20,435 nucleotides of DNA from Myxococcales bacterium (GTDB taxonomy: Bacteria > Myxococcota > Myxococcia > Myxococcales > Myxococcaceae). Location of the stretch: contig PMBV01000195.1 of NCBI GenBank assembly GCA_003153055.1, positions 447-20,881 of the forward strand, given 5' to 3'. Positions 1-7,286 of this stretch are shown piece after piece; position 1 is the first letter of the stretch, and each line of letters starts with the position of its first letter. The position numbers and the translations under genes were made by a program. The notes beneath the pieces were generated by a model. That model saw only the letters and a program-made list of their open reading frames with translations. It was not told where the DNA came from and ran no database searches.

Positions 1-306
1 GGGCTGGGGCGGGAAGAAGCGGGGCTGAGGCCTGGGCGTGGGAGACGGCCTTCCACCAGGGCGCGCGGCCGGGGTGCTGCTCCGCGCTGGCGCTGGGTTG
101 GGAGGCGTGGCCGCCGCCGAGGGAATCGACGCGGACTGGCGCGGTGGACCGCCGTAGCTCGGCTGGGCGCTGGTGCCGCGCCGGCCGGGGATGCCAATCG
201 TCGGCGGGGGGTTGCCGCGCGGAGTCTCTGCCGACGCACGGGGGCCGCTCTCGCTGGAGCCCTCCTTCTGGGGTGGTGCACCCACGAAAGTGGATTCCCT
301 CGGCAT
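1..306 (-). CDS. Partial proline-rich low-complexity protein, N-terminal 102 codons
   Basis: An open frame reads from an ATG at 306-304 and leaves the window at base 1. An in-frame TAG at 318-316 lies three codons upstream, so this ATG is the first possible one. The translation is rich in Pro, Ala, Ser, Gly and Arg (for example SAAATPPNPAPARSST), as in the disordered N-terminal regions of large myxobacterial regulatory or surface proteins. Third codon positions are mostly G or C, which supports real coding. No ribosome-binding site is obvious. All three minus frames are stop-free here because of the high GC content, so openness alone is weak evidence. The plus-strand frames over this stretch look worse, being rich in Arg, Trp and Cys. 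Function cannot be assigned because the folded part lies outside the window. It is divergent from the glycosyltransferase operon. Confidence 0.5.
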   Translation of the reverse strand, partial: MPRESTFVGAPPQKEGSSESGPRASAETPRGNPPPTIGIPGRRGTSAQPSYGGPPRQSASIPSAAATPPNPAPARSSTPAARPGGRPSPTPRPQPRFFPPQP

Positions 307-419
307 TGGAAGAGCCTAGCCCACCGGCCGCGGAGGTGGGACCCGGTACGCTCGAAGGGCTGGGCGCCTCACTTCCGTCATTGAAGCCGGGCCCAGTTCC
401 CGTTAGGCCGCGCGCGTCG

Positions 420-1160
420 ATGAATGCCCTCGTTGTCATCCCCGTCTACAACCACGAGCGCGCCGTCGGCGGCGTCGTCGACGAAGTGCTCCGCCATGAC
501 CTGCCGGTGCTGTTGGTCGACGATGGCAGCTCCAAGGCCTGCGCCGAGGCGCTCACCACGCTGGTCCAGGCCCACTCGGGCCGGGTCTCCTGTCTGCGGC
601 TCGAAGAGAACCAGGGCAAGGGAGGCGCGGTGATGGCGGGCCTCCGCGAAGCCGCCCGATTGGGGTACAGCCACGCGGTGCAGATCGACGCCGACGGGCA
701 GCACGACTTGGGAGACCTCCCCGCGTTCGTCGCGGCGGCTGGACACAGCCCTGACGCGCTGGTGACGGGCTACCCGGTGTACGACGCCTCGGTGCCCAAG
801 GCGAGGCTGTACGGCCGTCTCCTCACGCACATCTGGGTGTGGATCAACACGCTGTCCTTCGCGGTGAAGGACTCCATGTGTGGCTTCAGGGTGTACCCGC
901 TGGCCCCGGTGCTCGACATCATCGACCACGCGCGCCTCGGCCGACGCATGGACTTCGACCCCGAAATCGCCGTGCGGTTGGTCTGGCGAGGCGTTCCGGT
1001 GGTGAACCTGCCCACCAAGGTGAGCTACCCGCGCGATGGCGTCAGCCACTTCGACGCCCTGTGGGACAACGTTCGCATCTCGGGCATGCACGCCCGGCTG
1101 TTCTTCGGAATGCTCCTCCGTTCGCCGCTGCTCCTGTGGCGCAAGGTGGTGCGGCGGTGA
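420..1160 (+). CDS. Glycosyltransferase family 2 (polyene/lipid tailoring type)
   Basis: A 246-aa GT-A fold glycosyltransferase, close to the usual size for a single-domain enzyme. It starts with the strand MNALVVIPVYN, then VDDGS at 33-37 for nucleotide binding and QIDADGQHD at 88-96, whose D-x-D (D90, D92) should hold the metal and sugar nucleotide. A FDPEIAVRLVWRG segment at 179-191 fits the acceptor-side helix of dolichol-phosphate-mannose-synthase-like enzymes. I chose the ATG at 420 because it sits directly before the first beta strand; the frame is open further upstream but reads as noise. Only a weak AGG precedes it. It is the first gene of a tight five-to-six gene operon and overlaps the next gene by 4 bp (GTGA). 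In aryl-polyene and flexirubin clusters a GT2 of this kind accompanies the acyltransferase and exporter, so the acceptor here is probably a lipid or polyene. The sugar donor cannot be told. Confidence 0.9.
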   Translation: MNALVVIPVYNHERAVGGVVDEVLRHDLPVLLVDDGSSKACAEALTTLVQAHSGRVSCLRLEENQGKGGAVMAGLREAARLGYSHAVQIDADGQHDLGDLPAFVAAAGHSPDALVTGYPVYDASVPKARLYGRLLTHIWVWINTLSFAVKDSMCGFRVYPLAPVLDIIDHARLGRRMDFDPEIAVRLVWRGVPVVNLPTKVSYPRDGVSHFDALWDNVRISGMHARLFFGMLLRSPLLLWRKVVRR

Positions 1161-2110
1161 CGAGCCGGGCCCCCACGCATTGGGCATCGGTCGGCGAGTC
1201 CGGCGCCGTCTTGGGCATGTGGTTCCTCTACTGGGTCAACCGGCTCTTCGGTCGCTGGCCGTTCCGCGCCCTGTTGGCCCCGGTGGTGTTGTACTTCGTG
1301 CTCCGCCAGCGCCTGGCCCGCGGCTCGTCTCGGGAGTACCTCGAGCGCCTCGAGGCTCACACCGGCGCCCTGGGCCGACCGCCCCGATGGCTCGACACCT
1401 TCAGGCACATCGCGCTGTTCTCCGAGACCGTGCTCGACAAGCTGCTGGCCATCGGTGGCCGGTACAAATTCGACGCCATGACGTTCGAGGGCCGCGAGGT
1501 GATGGTGGAGTCGCTCGCGGCTCGCCGGGGCGGCGTGGTGCTGACCGCCCACATGGGGAACCTCGAGGTGCTGCGCAGTGCCGCCGAGCGCCGGGTCGGG
1601 CTCAAGCTCAACGTGCTGGTGCACACCAAGCACGCCGAGCGCTTCAACTCGGTGCTCCGCCGGTTGGATCCCTCGACCGAGGTGAACCTCTTACAGGTGA
1701 CGGATTTCTCTCCGGCCACCGCGGCCATGCTGTCGGAGCGGGTGGAGCGGGGCGAGTTCGTCGTCTTGGCGGCCGACCGGGTGCCGGTGTCCGAGACGGG
1801 GAGGGTCGTCTGGGCGTCCTTCCTCGGCAAGCCGGCGCCGTTTCCCGTGGGGCCGTGGGTGCTCGCCTCGGCGCTCAAGTGCCAGGTGGTGCTGCTCACC
1901 GCGCTGCACCGGGGGCGCTCGTACCACGTGCGCTTCGAGCGCTACCTCGAGAAGGTTGAGCTGCCTCGCGGCCGCCGGGAAGAAGCGCTCCGGGCGCTCG
2001 TTGGTGGCTTTGCTCGGAGGCTCGAGGCGGAGTGCGCGAAGTCTCCCTACGACTGGTTCAACTTCTACCCTTTCTGGGATTCGGTACATGGGCAAGCAAA
2101 GGTGGCATGA
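1157..2110 (+). CDS. LpxL/HtrB-like lysophospholipid acyltransferase family protein
   Basis: A 317-aa protein of the lauroyl/myristoyl acyltransferase (LPLAT) superfamily. The catalytic H-x4-D/E box is visible as HMGNLE at residues 132-137, and the later AADRVPVSE stretch matches the second conserved block of the LpxL-type family. A hydrophobic segment around residues 30-50 (FRALLAPVVLYFVLR) would anchor it in the inner membrane. The start is the GTG at 1157, which overlaps the TGA of the glycosyltransferase as GTGA and implies translational coupling; longer upstream frames are shadows of that gene. It overlaps the thioesterase by 23 bp. In polyene pigment clusters this acyltransferase is often fused or adjacent to the GT2 and is thought to attach the aryl-polyene chain to an outer-membrane lipid. 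Its acyl donor here is inferred only from context. Confidence 0.88.
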   Translation: MTSRAPTHWASVGESGAVLGMWFLYWVNRLFGRWPFRALLAPVVLYFVLRQRLARGSSREYLERLEAHTGALGRPPRWLDTFRHIALFSETVLDKLLAIGGRYKFDAMTFEGREVMVESLAARRGGVVLTAHMGNLEVLRSAAERRVGLKLNVLVHTKHAERFNSVLRRLDPSTEVNLLQVTDFSPATAAMLSERVERGEFVVLAADRVPVSETGRVVWASFLGKPAPFPVGPWVLASALKCQVVLLTALHRGRSYHVRFERYLEKVELPRGRREEALRALVGGFARRLEAECAKSPYDWFNFYPFWDSVHGQAKVA

Positions 2111-2507
2111 GCTCGAGCTGGCGCCGGCGTTCTACGACGTCGACCCGCTGGCGGTGGTGTGGCACGGCAACTACGTGAAGTACTTCGAGTCGACGAGGAG
2201 CGAGCTGCTCTCGAAGCTCGGCTACGGCTACCGCGAGATGGTGCACTCGGGGTACTCCTGGCCGGTGGTGGACATGCGCATCAAGTTCATCAAGCCAGCG
2301 GGGCTCCAGCAGCCCATCAAGGTGCGCGCCGAGGTTGTCGAGTGGGAGAACCGGCTCAAGGTGAGCTACCGGGTCTCCGATGTGGCCACCGGCGCCAAGC
2401 TCACCACCGGCTATACCATACAGGTGGCGGTGAGCATGTTGACGGGTGAGCTCCAGTACGTCAGCCCCAAGGAGCTGTGGGACGCGCTGGGAGAGACCTA
2501 CTCATGA
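2088..2507 (+). CDS. Hotdog-fold acyl thioesterase (4HBT/YbgC type)
   Basis: A 139-aa single hotdog domain. The segment YDVDPLAVVWHGNYVKYFE (16-34) is the 4-hydroxybenzoyl-CoA thioesterase/YbgC active-site motif, with the catalytic aspartate at D17 or D19 followed by the WHGNY helix start. The start ATG at 2088 lies 23 bp inside the end of the acyltransferase gene and begins directly before the first strand of the fold; more upstream starts would overlap far more. The stop overlaps the next start as ATGATG. In aryl-polyene, xanthomonadin and flexirubin clusters a thioesterase of this family sits between the acyltransferase and the LolA/exporter genes. It probably releases or edits acyl thioesters during chain assembly or transfer. 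CoA versus ACP preference cannot be read from the sequence. Confidence 0.9.
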   Translation: MGKQRWHELELAPAFYDVDPLAVVWHGNYVKYFESTRSELLSKLGYGYREMVHSGYSWPVVDMRIKFIKPAGLQQPIKVRAEVVEWENRLKVSYRVSDVATGAKLTTGYTIQVAVSMLTGELQYVSPKELWDALGETYS

Positions 2508-3085
2508 TGTCTGCGCTGCTGGTCTGGGCGCTGGCGGCGAGCCCCATGGAGCTCTCCCTTGCGGTGCGGGCGCAGCTGGTCGACGCGCCGGCGATTCACG
2601 GTGCCTTCGAGCAAGAGAAGCGGGTGAAGGGCTTCAAGCGGCCGCTGGTGTCGAAGGGTGACTTCGTGGTGGCGAAGGGCCACGGGGTGCGGTGGCACAC
2701 GGTGACGCCGTTCGACAGCGTGCTCTTGGTTCGGCGCGACGACATCTCGTCGAAGCAGGGCGACACCGAGGTCTTCCACCTCGACGCGGCGAAGGAGCCG
2801 ACGGTGCGGGTCGTCAACACCGTGCTCTTCTCGCTGTTGGCGGGAGACCTGGCGGTGCTCGAGCGGCACTTCGAGGTCAAGGGCGAGGCGGGGCCCAAGG
2901 GGTGGACGCTGGAGCTGACCCCGAAGTCCGACGGGCTCAAGAAGGTGCTGAGGCGCATCGCGATGACGGGAGACCGCTTCGTGCGCCGGCTGGAGCTCTC
3001 CGAGGCCTCGCAGGACGTGACGGTCATTCGCATCGAGTCGCCCGAGGCGTGGACCCCCGACGCCGGTGAGGACCTAGGGTGGTGA
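2504..3085 (+). CDS. LolA-like outer-membrane lipoprotein carrier family protein
   Basis: A 193-aa protein starting at an ATGATG that overlaps the thioesterase stop. The N-terminus (MMSALLVWALAASPMELSLA) looks like a short signal peptide without a lipobox cysteine, so a soluble periplasmic protein is expected. The body shows the alternating strands of LolA-like proteins, with FEQEKRVKGFKRPLVSKG at about 35-52 matching the typical start of that half-barrel and LERHFEVKG later. Chromosomal lolA is normally elsewhere; versions of this kind next to an MMPL exporter occur in aryl-polyene-type clusters. There they are presumed to carry the lipid-linked pigment through the periplasm. The gene overlaps the exporter start by 4 or 7 bp. 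I am confident of the fold family and less so of the cargo. Confidence 0.8.
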   Translation: MMSALLVWALAASPMELSLAVRAQLVDAPAIHGAFEQEKRVKGFKRPLVSKGDFVVAKGHGVRWHTVTPFDSVLLVRRDDISSKQGDTEVFHLDAAKEPTVRVVNTVLFSLLAGDLAVLERHFEVKGEAGPKGWTLELTPKSDGLKKVLRRIAMTGDRFVRRLELSEASQDVTVIRIESPEAWTPDAGEDLGW

Positions 3086-5391
3086 GCTCCCGGCGGGACG
3101 CGTGGTGGCGGGCCGTCGCGGTGGTGTGGACGCTGGTGGTGCTGCTGCTCGTCGGGCACCAGGTGTACCTGTGGACCGGCGGGCTCGAGGTGGATACCGA
3201 TGTGTTGGCGCTGCTCCCCAAGGAGGAGCGTGACGAGGGCGCTCAGGCGGCGCTGGCTCGACTGGCTGACCGCGGGTCCCGCCGGGTGGTGGTGCTGGTG
3301 GGGGCCGCAGAAGCCGAGCGGGCCGAGAAGGGCGCCGAGGCGTTCCTCGCCAAGCTGGGCCCCATCGCGAGACCCGTGTCAGTACAGACGGAGTCGTCGA
3401 CCCAGGCGCTCCTCGATGCGTTGGGGCCGTCTCGCGAGGGGTTGCTCTCCGTTGAGGACCGGGCGTTCCTCGAAACCGCGTCGGCCGAGGCCCTGAAGTC
3501 GCGGGCGCTGCTGCTGCTCAACCAGCCGGTGGGCCGCAGAGTGGGCGCGTGGGCAGATGACCCCCTCGAGCTGCTCCCCCATTTCCTCGAGGAGCGGGCG
3601 AGGAGCACGCCGGTGCGCCCTCGCGGCGGCCGACTCTGGCTGGAGGACGGTGCCCGGCAGTACGTGGTGCTCGAGCTGGAGTCCTCGGCACCGGCCTTTT
3701 CTTTCGACGGCAGCAAACGCTTCGAGCCGGCCCTCGAGGTGGCGAGCGCCGCGGCACGGGAGGCTGGGGCCGAGCTCGTGCTTTCAGCTGGGGTGCCGCG
3801 CTTCGCCGAGGCGGGAGCGGCGCAGGCGAACCTGGAGATGTCGACGGTGGGCTTTGGCTCGATGGCTGCCATTCTCATTGTCATGTGGTTGGCTTTTCGT
3901 TCGCCTCGCCCGCTCGTCCTCGTGGCGGTGACGGTTGGTTTGGGCGTGGCCGCGGGGCTCTCGGCGTGCGCGCTGGTGTTTGGGAAGGTGCACGTGGTGA
4001 CGCTCGTCTTCGGGGCGAGCCTGGTGGGCGTGGCGGAGGATTTTGGGATTCACTATTTTGCCAACCGGCAGGCGGCGCCCGACGTGCCGCGGACCGACCT
4101 GTTGTGGCACCACTTGCCCGGGCTGTCGTTGGCCCTCATTACGAGTATCGCGGGCTACGCCATGCTGGGCGTGGCGCCCTTTCCCGGGCTCCGACAGGTG
4201 GCGCTCTACTCTGGGGTGGGGCTCCTCGCGGCCTTCCTCGGGGCGGTGATGTGGTTCCCCTTCCTCGACCGAGGTCCGGTGCGGGTGACGCGCTTCTCCA
4301 CGGCCTGGGCGAACACCCGGCGGCGCTGGCCGGTGCTGCGCGGTGGCCGGGCGTGGGTCGGGCTCGGTCTGTGGGCGCTCGTCGTCGGGGTGGGGCTCTC
4401 GCGGCTCGAGGTGGGCGACGACGTGAGAGAGCTGCAGGGCCTCTCGCCGGCGCTCGTGAAGGAGCACGTCGAGGTGGCGAAGCTGATGGGCTTGTCGAGC
4501 CCGGGGCAGTTCTTCATGGTGCACGGGAGCTCGGAGGAAGAGGTGCTGGAGCGGGAGCAGGTGCTCACCGCGAAGCTCGACGAGCTGACCGCGAGGCACG
4601 TGATTCAAGGCTACGACGCGGTGTCCTCGTGGGTGCCGTCGCAGGCGCGCCAGACGAGCGACCGCACGCTGTTTCTCCGCGCGAGGGAGACCGTGCTGAC
4701 GTCGTTGGCCGACGAGCTGGAGACGGCCGGGCCGGCGGGGTTGCCATGGCGTCCGCTGACGGTGGGAGGGTTTTTGGCGAGCCCGCTGGGCACGCAGCTC
4801 TCGGTGCTGTGGGTGGAGGAGGGGGCCACCGCGAGGGCGAGCGTGGTGCTCCTCAAGGGGCTGGGACGCGAGGGCCTCGACGAGGTGGGGAAGCTCGACG
4901 GCGTGGGGCCGGGGGTTCGCTTCGTGGACCGGACCCAGGCGATTTCTCGAGTGATGGGGCGGTACCGCACCAACATGCTGTGGCTCTTGGTGGTGGGCTA
5001 CGCGCTCGTCTTCCTCGCCCTCTTCGTGCGTTTCCGGAGGAAGGCATGGCGTTCACTGGCGCCGACGGTGCTCGGCTCGTTGTTGGCGATCGCCACGGTG
5101 GGCCTCTTGGGTGAGAAGCTGCAGCTGTTCCACGTGCTGGCGCTGTGGCTGATGCTGGGCATGGGCGTGGACTACGGCATCTTCTTGTTGGAGCACCCCT
5201 CGAGGCAGGCGGGTGAGGCGTGGCTCGCGGTCGGTCTGGGTGCGGTCAGTACGTTGTTGTCTTTCGGGCTGCTGGCGCTGTCGACGACACCGGCGATCCA
5301 TGCCTTCGGGTTGGCGATGGCGGTGGGCATTGGCTCGGTGTGGGCGCTCTCTCCGCTCTTTTGCGACGACTCTGGGCCGGCATCCTCGTAA
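3079..5391 (+). CDS. MMPL/RND-superfamily lipid exporter
   Basis: A 770-aa membrane protein with the two-half RND layout. It has an N-terminal helix (11-31), a periplasmic loop beginning VDTDVLALLP (38-47), helices from about 257 to 396 containing the MMPL signature GVAEDFGIHYF (317-327), a second helix start near 426-440, another periplasmic loop, and five helices from 633 to 762 with GMGVDYGIFLLEH (694-706). The acidic residues E320, D321 and D698 are the likely proton-relay positions. It starts at GTG 3079 or GTG 3082; the latter gives a GTGA overlap with the carrier gene, while a GGTGAGG lies about 8 nt before the former. The protein ends soon after the last helix, without the cytoplasmic tail of mycobacterial MmpL. 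Position after GT2, acyltransferase, thioesterase and LolA points to export of a polyene or glycolipid to the cell envelope. Confidence 0.9.
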   Translation: MVSSRRDAWWRAVAVVWTLVVLLLVGHQVYLWTGGLEVDTDVLALLPKEERDEGAQAALARLADRGSRRVVVLVGAAEAERAEKGAEAFLAKLGPIARPVSVQTESSTQALLDALGPSREGLLSVEDRAFLETASAEALKSRALLLLNQPVGRRVGAWADDPLELLPHFLEERARSTPVRPRGGRLWLEDGARQYVVLELESSAPAFSFDGSKRFEPALEVASAAAREAGAELVLSAGVPRFAEAGAAQANLEMSTVGFGSMAAILIVMWLAFRSPRPLVLVAVTVGLGVAAGLSACALVFGKVHVVTLVFGASLVGVAEDFGIHYFANRQAAPDVPRTDLLWHHLPGLSLALITSIAGYAMLGVAPFPGLRQVALYSGVGLLAAFLGAVMWFPFLDRGPVRVTRFSTAWANTRRRWPVLRGGRAWVGLGLWALVVGVGLSRLEVGDDVRELQGLSPALVKEHVEVAKLMGLSSPGQFFMVHGSSEEEVLEREQVLTAKLDELTARHVIQGYDAVSSWVPSQARQTSDRTLFLRARETVLTSLADELETAGPAGLPWRPLTVGGFLASPLGTQLSVLWVEEGATARASVVLLKGLGREGLDEVGKLDGVGPGVRFVDRTQAISRVMGRYRTNMLWLLVVGYALVFLALFVRFRRKAWRSLAPTVLGSLLAIATVGLLGEKLQLFHVLALWLMLGMGVDYGIFLLEHPSRQAGEAWLAVGLGAVSTLLSFGLLALSTTPAIHAFGLAMAVGIGSVWALSPLFCDDSGPASS

Positions 5392-5403
5392 CGTGCGGGG
5401 GCC

Positions 5404-5862
5404 ATGACAGCCCTCCTCGTCGTTGCCTTGCTCGCGGCTCCGCCCGTGGCAGCTCCTGGCGCGGCGGCGTTCGAGCGCGTGAAGAAGCTCGAGGGAAACT
5501 GGAAGTCGAAAGACGGGAGCACGCTGTCGGTGCGCGTCACCGCGAGCGGCACGGCGGTGGTGGGGAGCCTCACCGGCGGCGACCATGCGCTGGTGAGCGT
5601 GACCGTCTTCCGGGTCGAGGCCGGGGAGCTGCAGGCGGCCTTCGATGGACGGGGCCACGGGGCGCTCCGGCATCAGAGTGCGACGGAGCAGGTGGTGAGG
5701 CTCGAGGCGCGGCCCGATGGGGCGAAGGCGCCCGTGATGACGCTCAGCCTTGCCATCAAGGACGCCGAGAACTTCACCTGGAGCGTGACGACGCGTACGG
5801 GCCCGAAGGACGAGGAGGAGTCCATCGACTTCACCCGGGAGTACGTCGAGACGCTGAAGTAG
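5404..5862 (+). CDS. Small secreted protein, unrecognised, last gene of the exporter operon
   Basis: A 152-aa protein beginning 12 bp after the exporter stop, with a GC-rich leader (GCGGGGG) 5-6 nt before the ATG as a possible ribosome-binding site. The first about 22 residues (MTALLVVALLAAPPVAAPGA) form a signal peptide with a likely cleavage after the Ala-rich stretch and no lipobox Cys. The mature part opens with FERVKKLEGNWKSKDGSTLS, a pattern seen at the start of several small beta-barrel, lipocalin-like domains, and continues as alternating strands with no cysteine. I do not recognise a named family. Polyene clusters often place a DUF3261 lipoprotein near the exporter, but this lacks the lipobox, so equivalence is only a guess. 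The spacing argues for co-transcription with the exporter. Confidence 0.75.
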   Translation: MTALLVVALLAAPPVAAPGAAAFERVKKLEGNWKSKDGSTLSVRVTASGTAVVGSLTGGDHALVSVTVFRVEAGELQAAFDGRGHGALRHQSATEQVVRLEARPDGAKAPVMTLSLAIKDAENFTWSVTTRTGPKDEEESIDFTREYVETLK

Positions 5863-5937
5863 CGGCCATCGTTTCTCCAACCCCGCGTCACTCTTCCCTC
5901 TCTGGAGACGGTCGGATCGTCGTGCTAAGCCTTCCGA

Positions 5938-6732
5938 ATGTCGGACAAGACGAAAGAGGACCTCTCCCGTAGGAGCGACGACCTCCGGTTGGAGATTGAT
6001 GGGCCCGGGGTCCATCCAGAGACGCTCGATCCTCTGGCCACGCTGGAGCTGGGAGCCGCGTACCTCAAGCTCCTCAAGAAGATAGCGGAAGAAGCGCGAG
6101 TCGACCTGGAGTTCAAGGGACTCACGGTCCAGGACAAATGCGCTGCCCTCCAGTTCACCCCGGACAACCCCGCGCGTGCCGAGGCGGTGGCGGTCGAGGC
6201 GTTCGAATTGCTCGAAGGCGGGCGGCTGACACCCCACGTGTTGGAGAGTGTTCTGAGCGGCTTCCGTTCTGCGGTCAACAACCTCCCATCTCAGCAATCA
6301 GTTACCGTGCTCGTGCGAAGTCGAAAGCTGCCGGTTCGCCCGGCACCCGTCGCCAAGCCGGAGAAGCGCGTTTCATCGACCAAGCTCCGCGCTGTCGTGC
6401 TGCAGGTCGGAGGCAAGAACCCGACGGTCCGGTTCGTCTCGAAGTCAGAGGGCGAACGCCCGTTCACCGTGTCGGCCGACAAGGAGCAAGCTCGGGAGCT
6501 CGGCGCGCTGCTCTTTGAACTCGTCGATGCCGAGGTCCAGCTTGAGCGGAACCCGGACGGCGTTATCGCAAAGGGGCGGCTCCTGAAGTTCACGCCGGTC
6601 TCGGCAGAGAAGAACCTCCAGGCCTGGACCGATTGGTACAAGGCGGCCGCCTCGGAGTGGGACGACGTGGAGGATATCGAGGAGGAGTTGGGCCGGAACG
6701 ACGAGGAAGAGAGCAGGGGGGTGGATGCCTAG
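5938..6732 (+). CDS. 264-aa protein of unknown function, partner of the PIN gene
   Basis: A 264-aa cytoplasmic protein with no signal peptide or membrane helix. Residues 1-130 form an alpha/beta region including a helix LATLELGAAYLKLLKKIAEE (33-52). After a Pro/Lys linker (131-148) comes a compact beta-rich segment, KLRAVVLQVGGKNPTVRF at 149-166, followed by FTVSADKEQARELGALLFE (176-194) and RNPDGVIAKGRLLKFTPV (204-221). The last 25 residues are very acidic. The segment reminds me of unnamed bacterial proteins encoded directly before PIN-domain genes, but I cannot name a family. No Shine-Dalgarno is seen before the ATG. It overlaps the PIN gene by 8 bp, so the two are co-translated. Base composition looks somewhat less GC-extreme than in the preceding operon, which fits an acquired pair. 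An antitoxin-like role is inference only. Confidence 0.78.
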   Translation: MSDKTKEDLSRRSDDLRLEIDGPGVHPETLDPLATLELGAAYLKLLKKIAEEARVDLEFKGLTVQDKCAALQFTPDNPARAEAVAVEAFELLEGGRLTPHVLESVLSGFRSAVNNLPSQQSVTVLVRSRKLPVRPAPVAKPEKRVSSTKLRAVVLQVGGKNPTVRFVSKSEGERPFTVSADKEQARELGALLFELVDAEVQLERNPDGVIAKGRLLKFTPVSAEKNLQAWTDWYKAAASEWDDVEDIEEELGRNDEEESRGVDA

Positions 6733-7096
6733 CACTCGCGTGGCTCAATCTCAGCCGATGGACCCCAAGCTCCTTCCCATTCGCGCGATGGTGGACACGG
6801 GGGTGTTCATTCGGGCGCTTGGCCAGCGGCCCGACGATCCTCGTAGCCCAGACTGCAGGGATTTCCTCGACGCGATGTACAGCAATCAGCGTGAGGTGCT
6901 CCTGGCGGCTCCATCGCTCGCAGAGACTATTCGAGGGTTCGATCCGCCGTCGGTGCCTTCGACTGCGGGAATCGAGGTGGTCGCCTTCGACGACGAAGCG
7001 GCCATCGCTCTGGGCCTTCACTTTCCCAACTCGACGCTCAAGCATCTCGCTCTGGCCAACGACGTTAGTCTGACCAAGAGCGCGAAGAAGCCCTAG
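6725..7096 (+). CDS. PIN-domain (VapC-like) protein, C-terminally truncated
   Basis: A 123-aa reading frame overlapping the upstream gene by 8 bp, with a G-rich site (AGGGGGG) just before the ATG at 6725; an internal ATG at 6758 (MDPKLLPIR) is an alternative. The PIN signature begins MVDTGVFIRALGQR with the first metal-binding Asp at D24, followed by the conserved Glu at E67 in SLAETIRG. The C-terminal half of the fold, which should carry a K-x-D-A-L-I-V-A helix and a final T-x-D acidic pair, is absent: the frame ends LTKSAKKP just where that block should start. The +1 frame after about 7071 reads EEALVAATTG, vaguely like the missing block, so a frameshift plus truncation is possible. The enzyme is probably inactive as an RNase unless it is completed in trans. 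A 70-bp rearrangement fragment follows 30 bp later. Confidence 0.7.
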   Translation: MPSTRVAQSQPMDPKLLPIRAMVDTGVFIRALGQRPDDPRSPDCRDFLDAMYSNQREVLLAAPSLAETIRGFDPPSVPSTAGIEVVAFDDEAAIALGLHFPNSTLKHLALANDVSLTKSAKKP

Positions 7097-7125
7097 TCGC
7101 GGCGACGACCGGGTGGCTCACTCTT

Positions 7126-7195
7126 CCCGGGTTGGCTCCTCAGACGGCTCGGCTGCCGCGACCACCGGCTCGTCCTGCGGCGATCGCTGGAAGCA
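7126..7195. repeat. 70-bp direct repeat, copy A (orphan 3'-end fragment)
   Basis: These 70 bases match 10477-10546 in the same orientation with five mismatches by my hand alignment, running from CCCGGGT to GGAAGCA. In copy B the sequence is the 3' end of a small minus-strand gene, encoding the tail CFQRSPQDEPVVAAAEPSE. Copy A, read on the minus strand, encodes the same tail (then EPTREE and a stop near 7116) but has no homologous N-terminal part. It is therefore a detached fragment, and similarity stops sharply at 7195. Confidence 0.85.
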
Positions 7196-7202
7196 TTTCG
7201 CG

Positions 7203-7286
7203 ATGTTGTCTGATGATGAGGTCAGGGCGATGGAGAAGGCAATGAAGGCGCACATGAAGACCTCCGTTCGGGTCGCGCTGAAGTAG
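7203..7286 (+). other. Possible 27-codon micro-ORF or 3' coding remnant
   Basis: An ATG at 7203 opens a 27-codon frame ending in TAG at 7284-7286. It encodes a charged, helix-like peptide (MLSDDEVRAMEKAMKAHM then KTSVRVALK). The composition looks like the C-terminus of a real protein rather than random GC-rich sequence. No ribosome-binding site is evident, and it directly abuts the truncated repeat at 7126-7195. It could be the tail of a gene destroyed by the same rearrangement. Coding status is uncertain. Confidence 0.25.

Noticed and set aside
381..408. Promoter-like TTGAAG / TTAGGC before the glycosyltransferase
   Set aside because: The -10 hexamer is weak and the 16-base spacing alone cannot distinguish it from chance.
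144..419. Upstream extension of the glycosyltransferase frame
   Set aside because: The extension is Trp/Cys/Arg/Ser/Gly-rich noise, and the GT2 fold begins exactly at the ATG at 420.
3885..5114. 409-codon plus-strand frame within the exporter
   Set aside because: It is an alternate frame of the MMPL gene with Gly/Ala/Arg-rich translation and no membrane pattern.
5053..6297. 414-codon minus-strand open frame
   Set aside because: It lies opposite the exporter end, the secreted protein and the 264-aa gene, and its translation is an Arg/Gln/His-rich low-complexity shadow.
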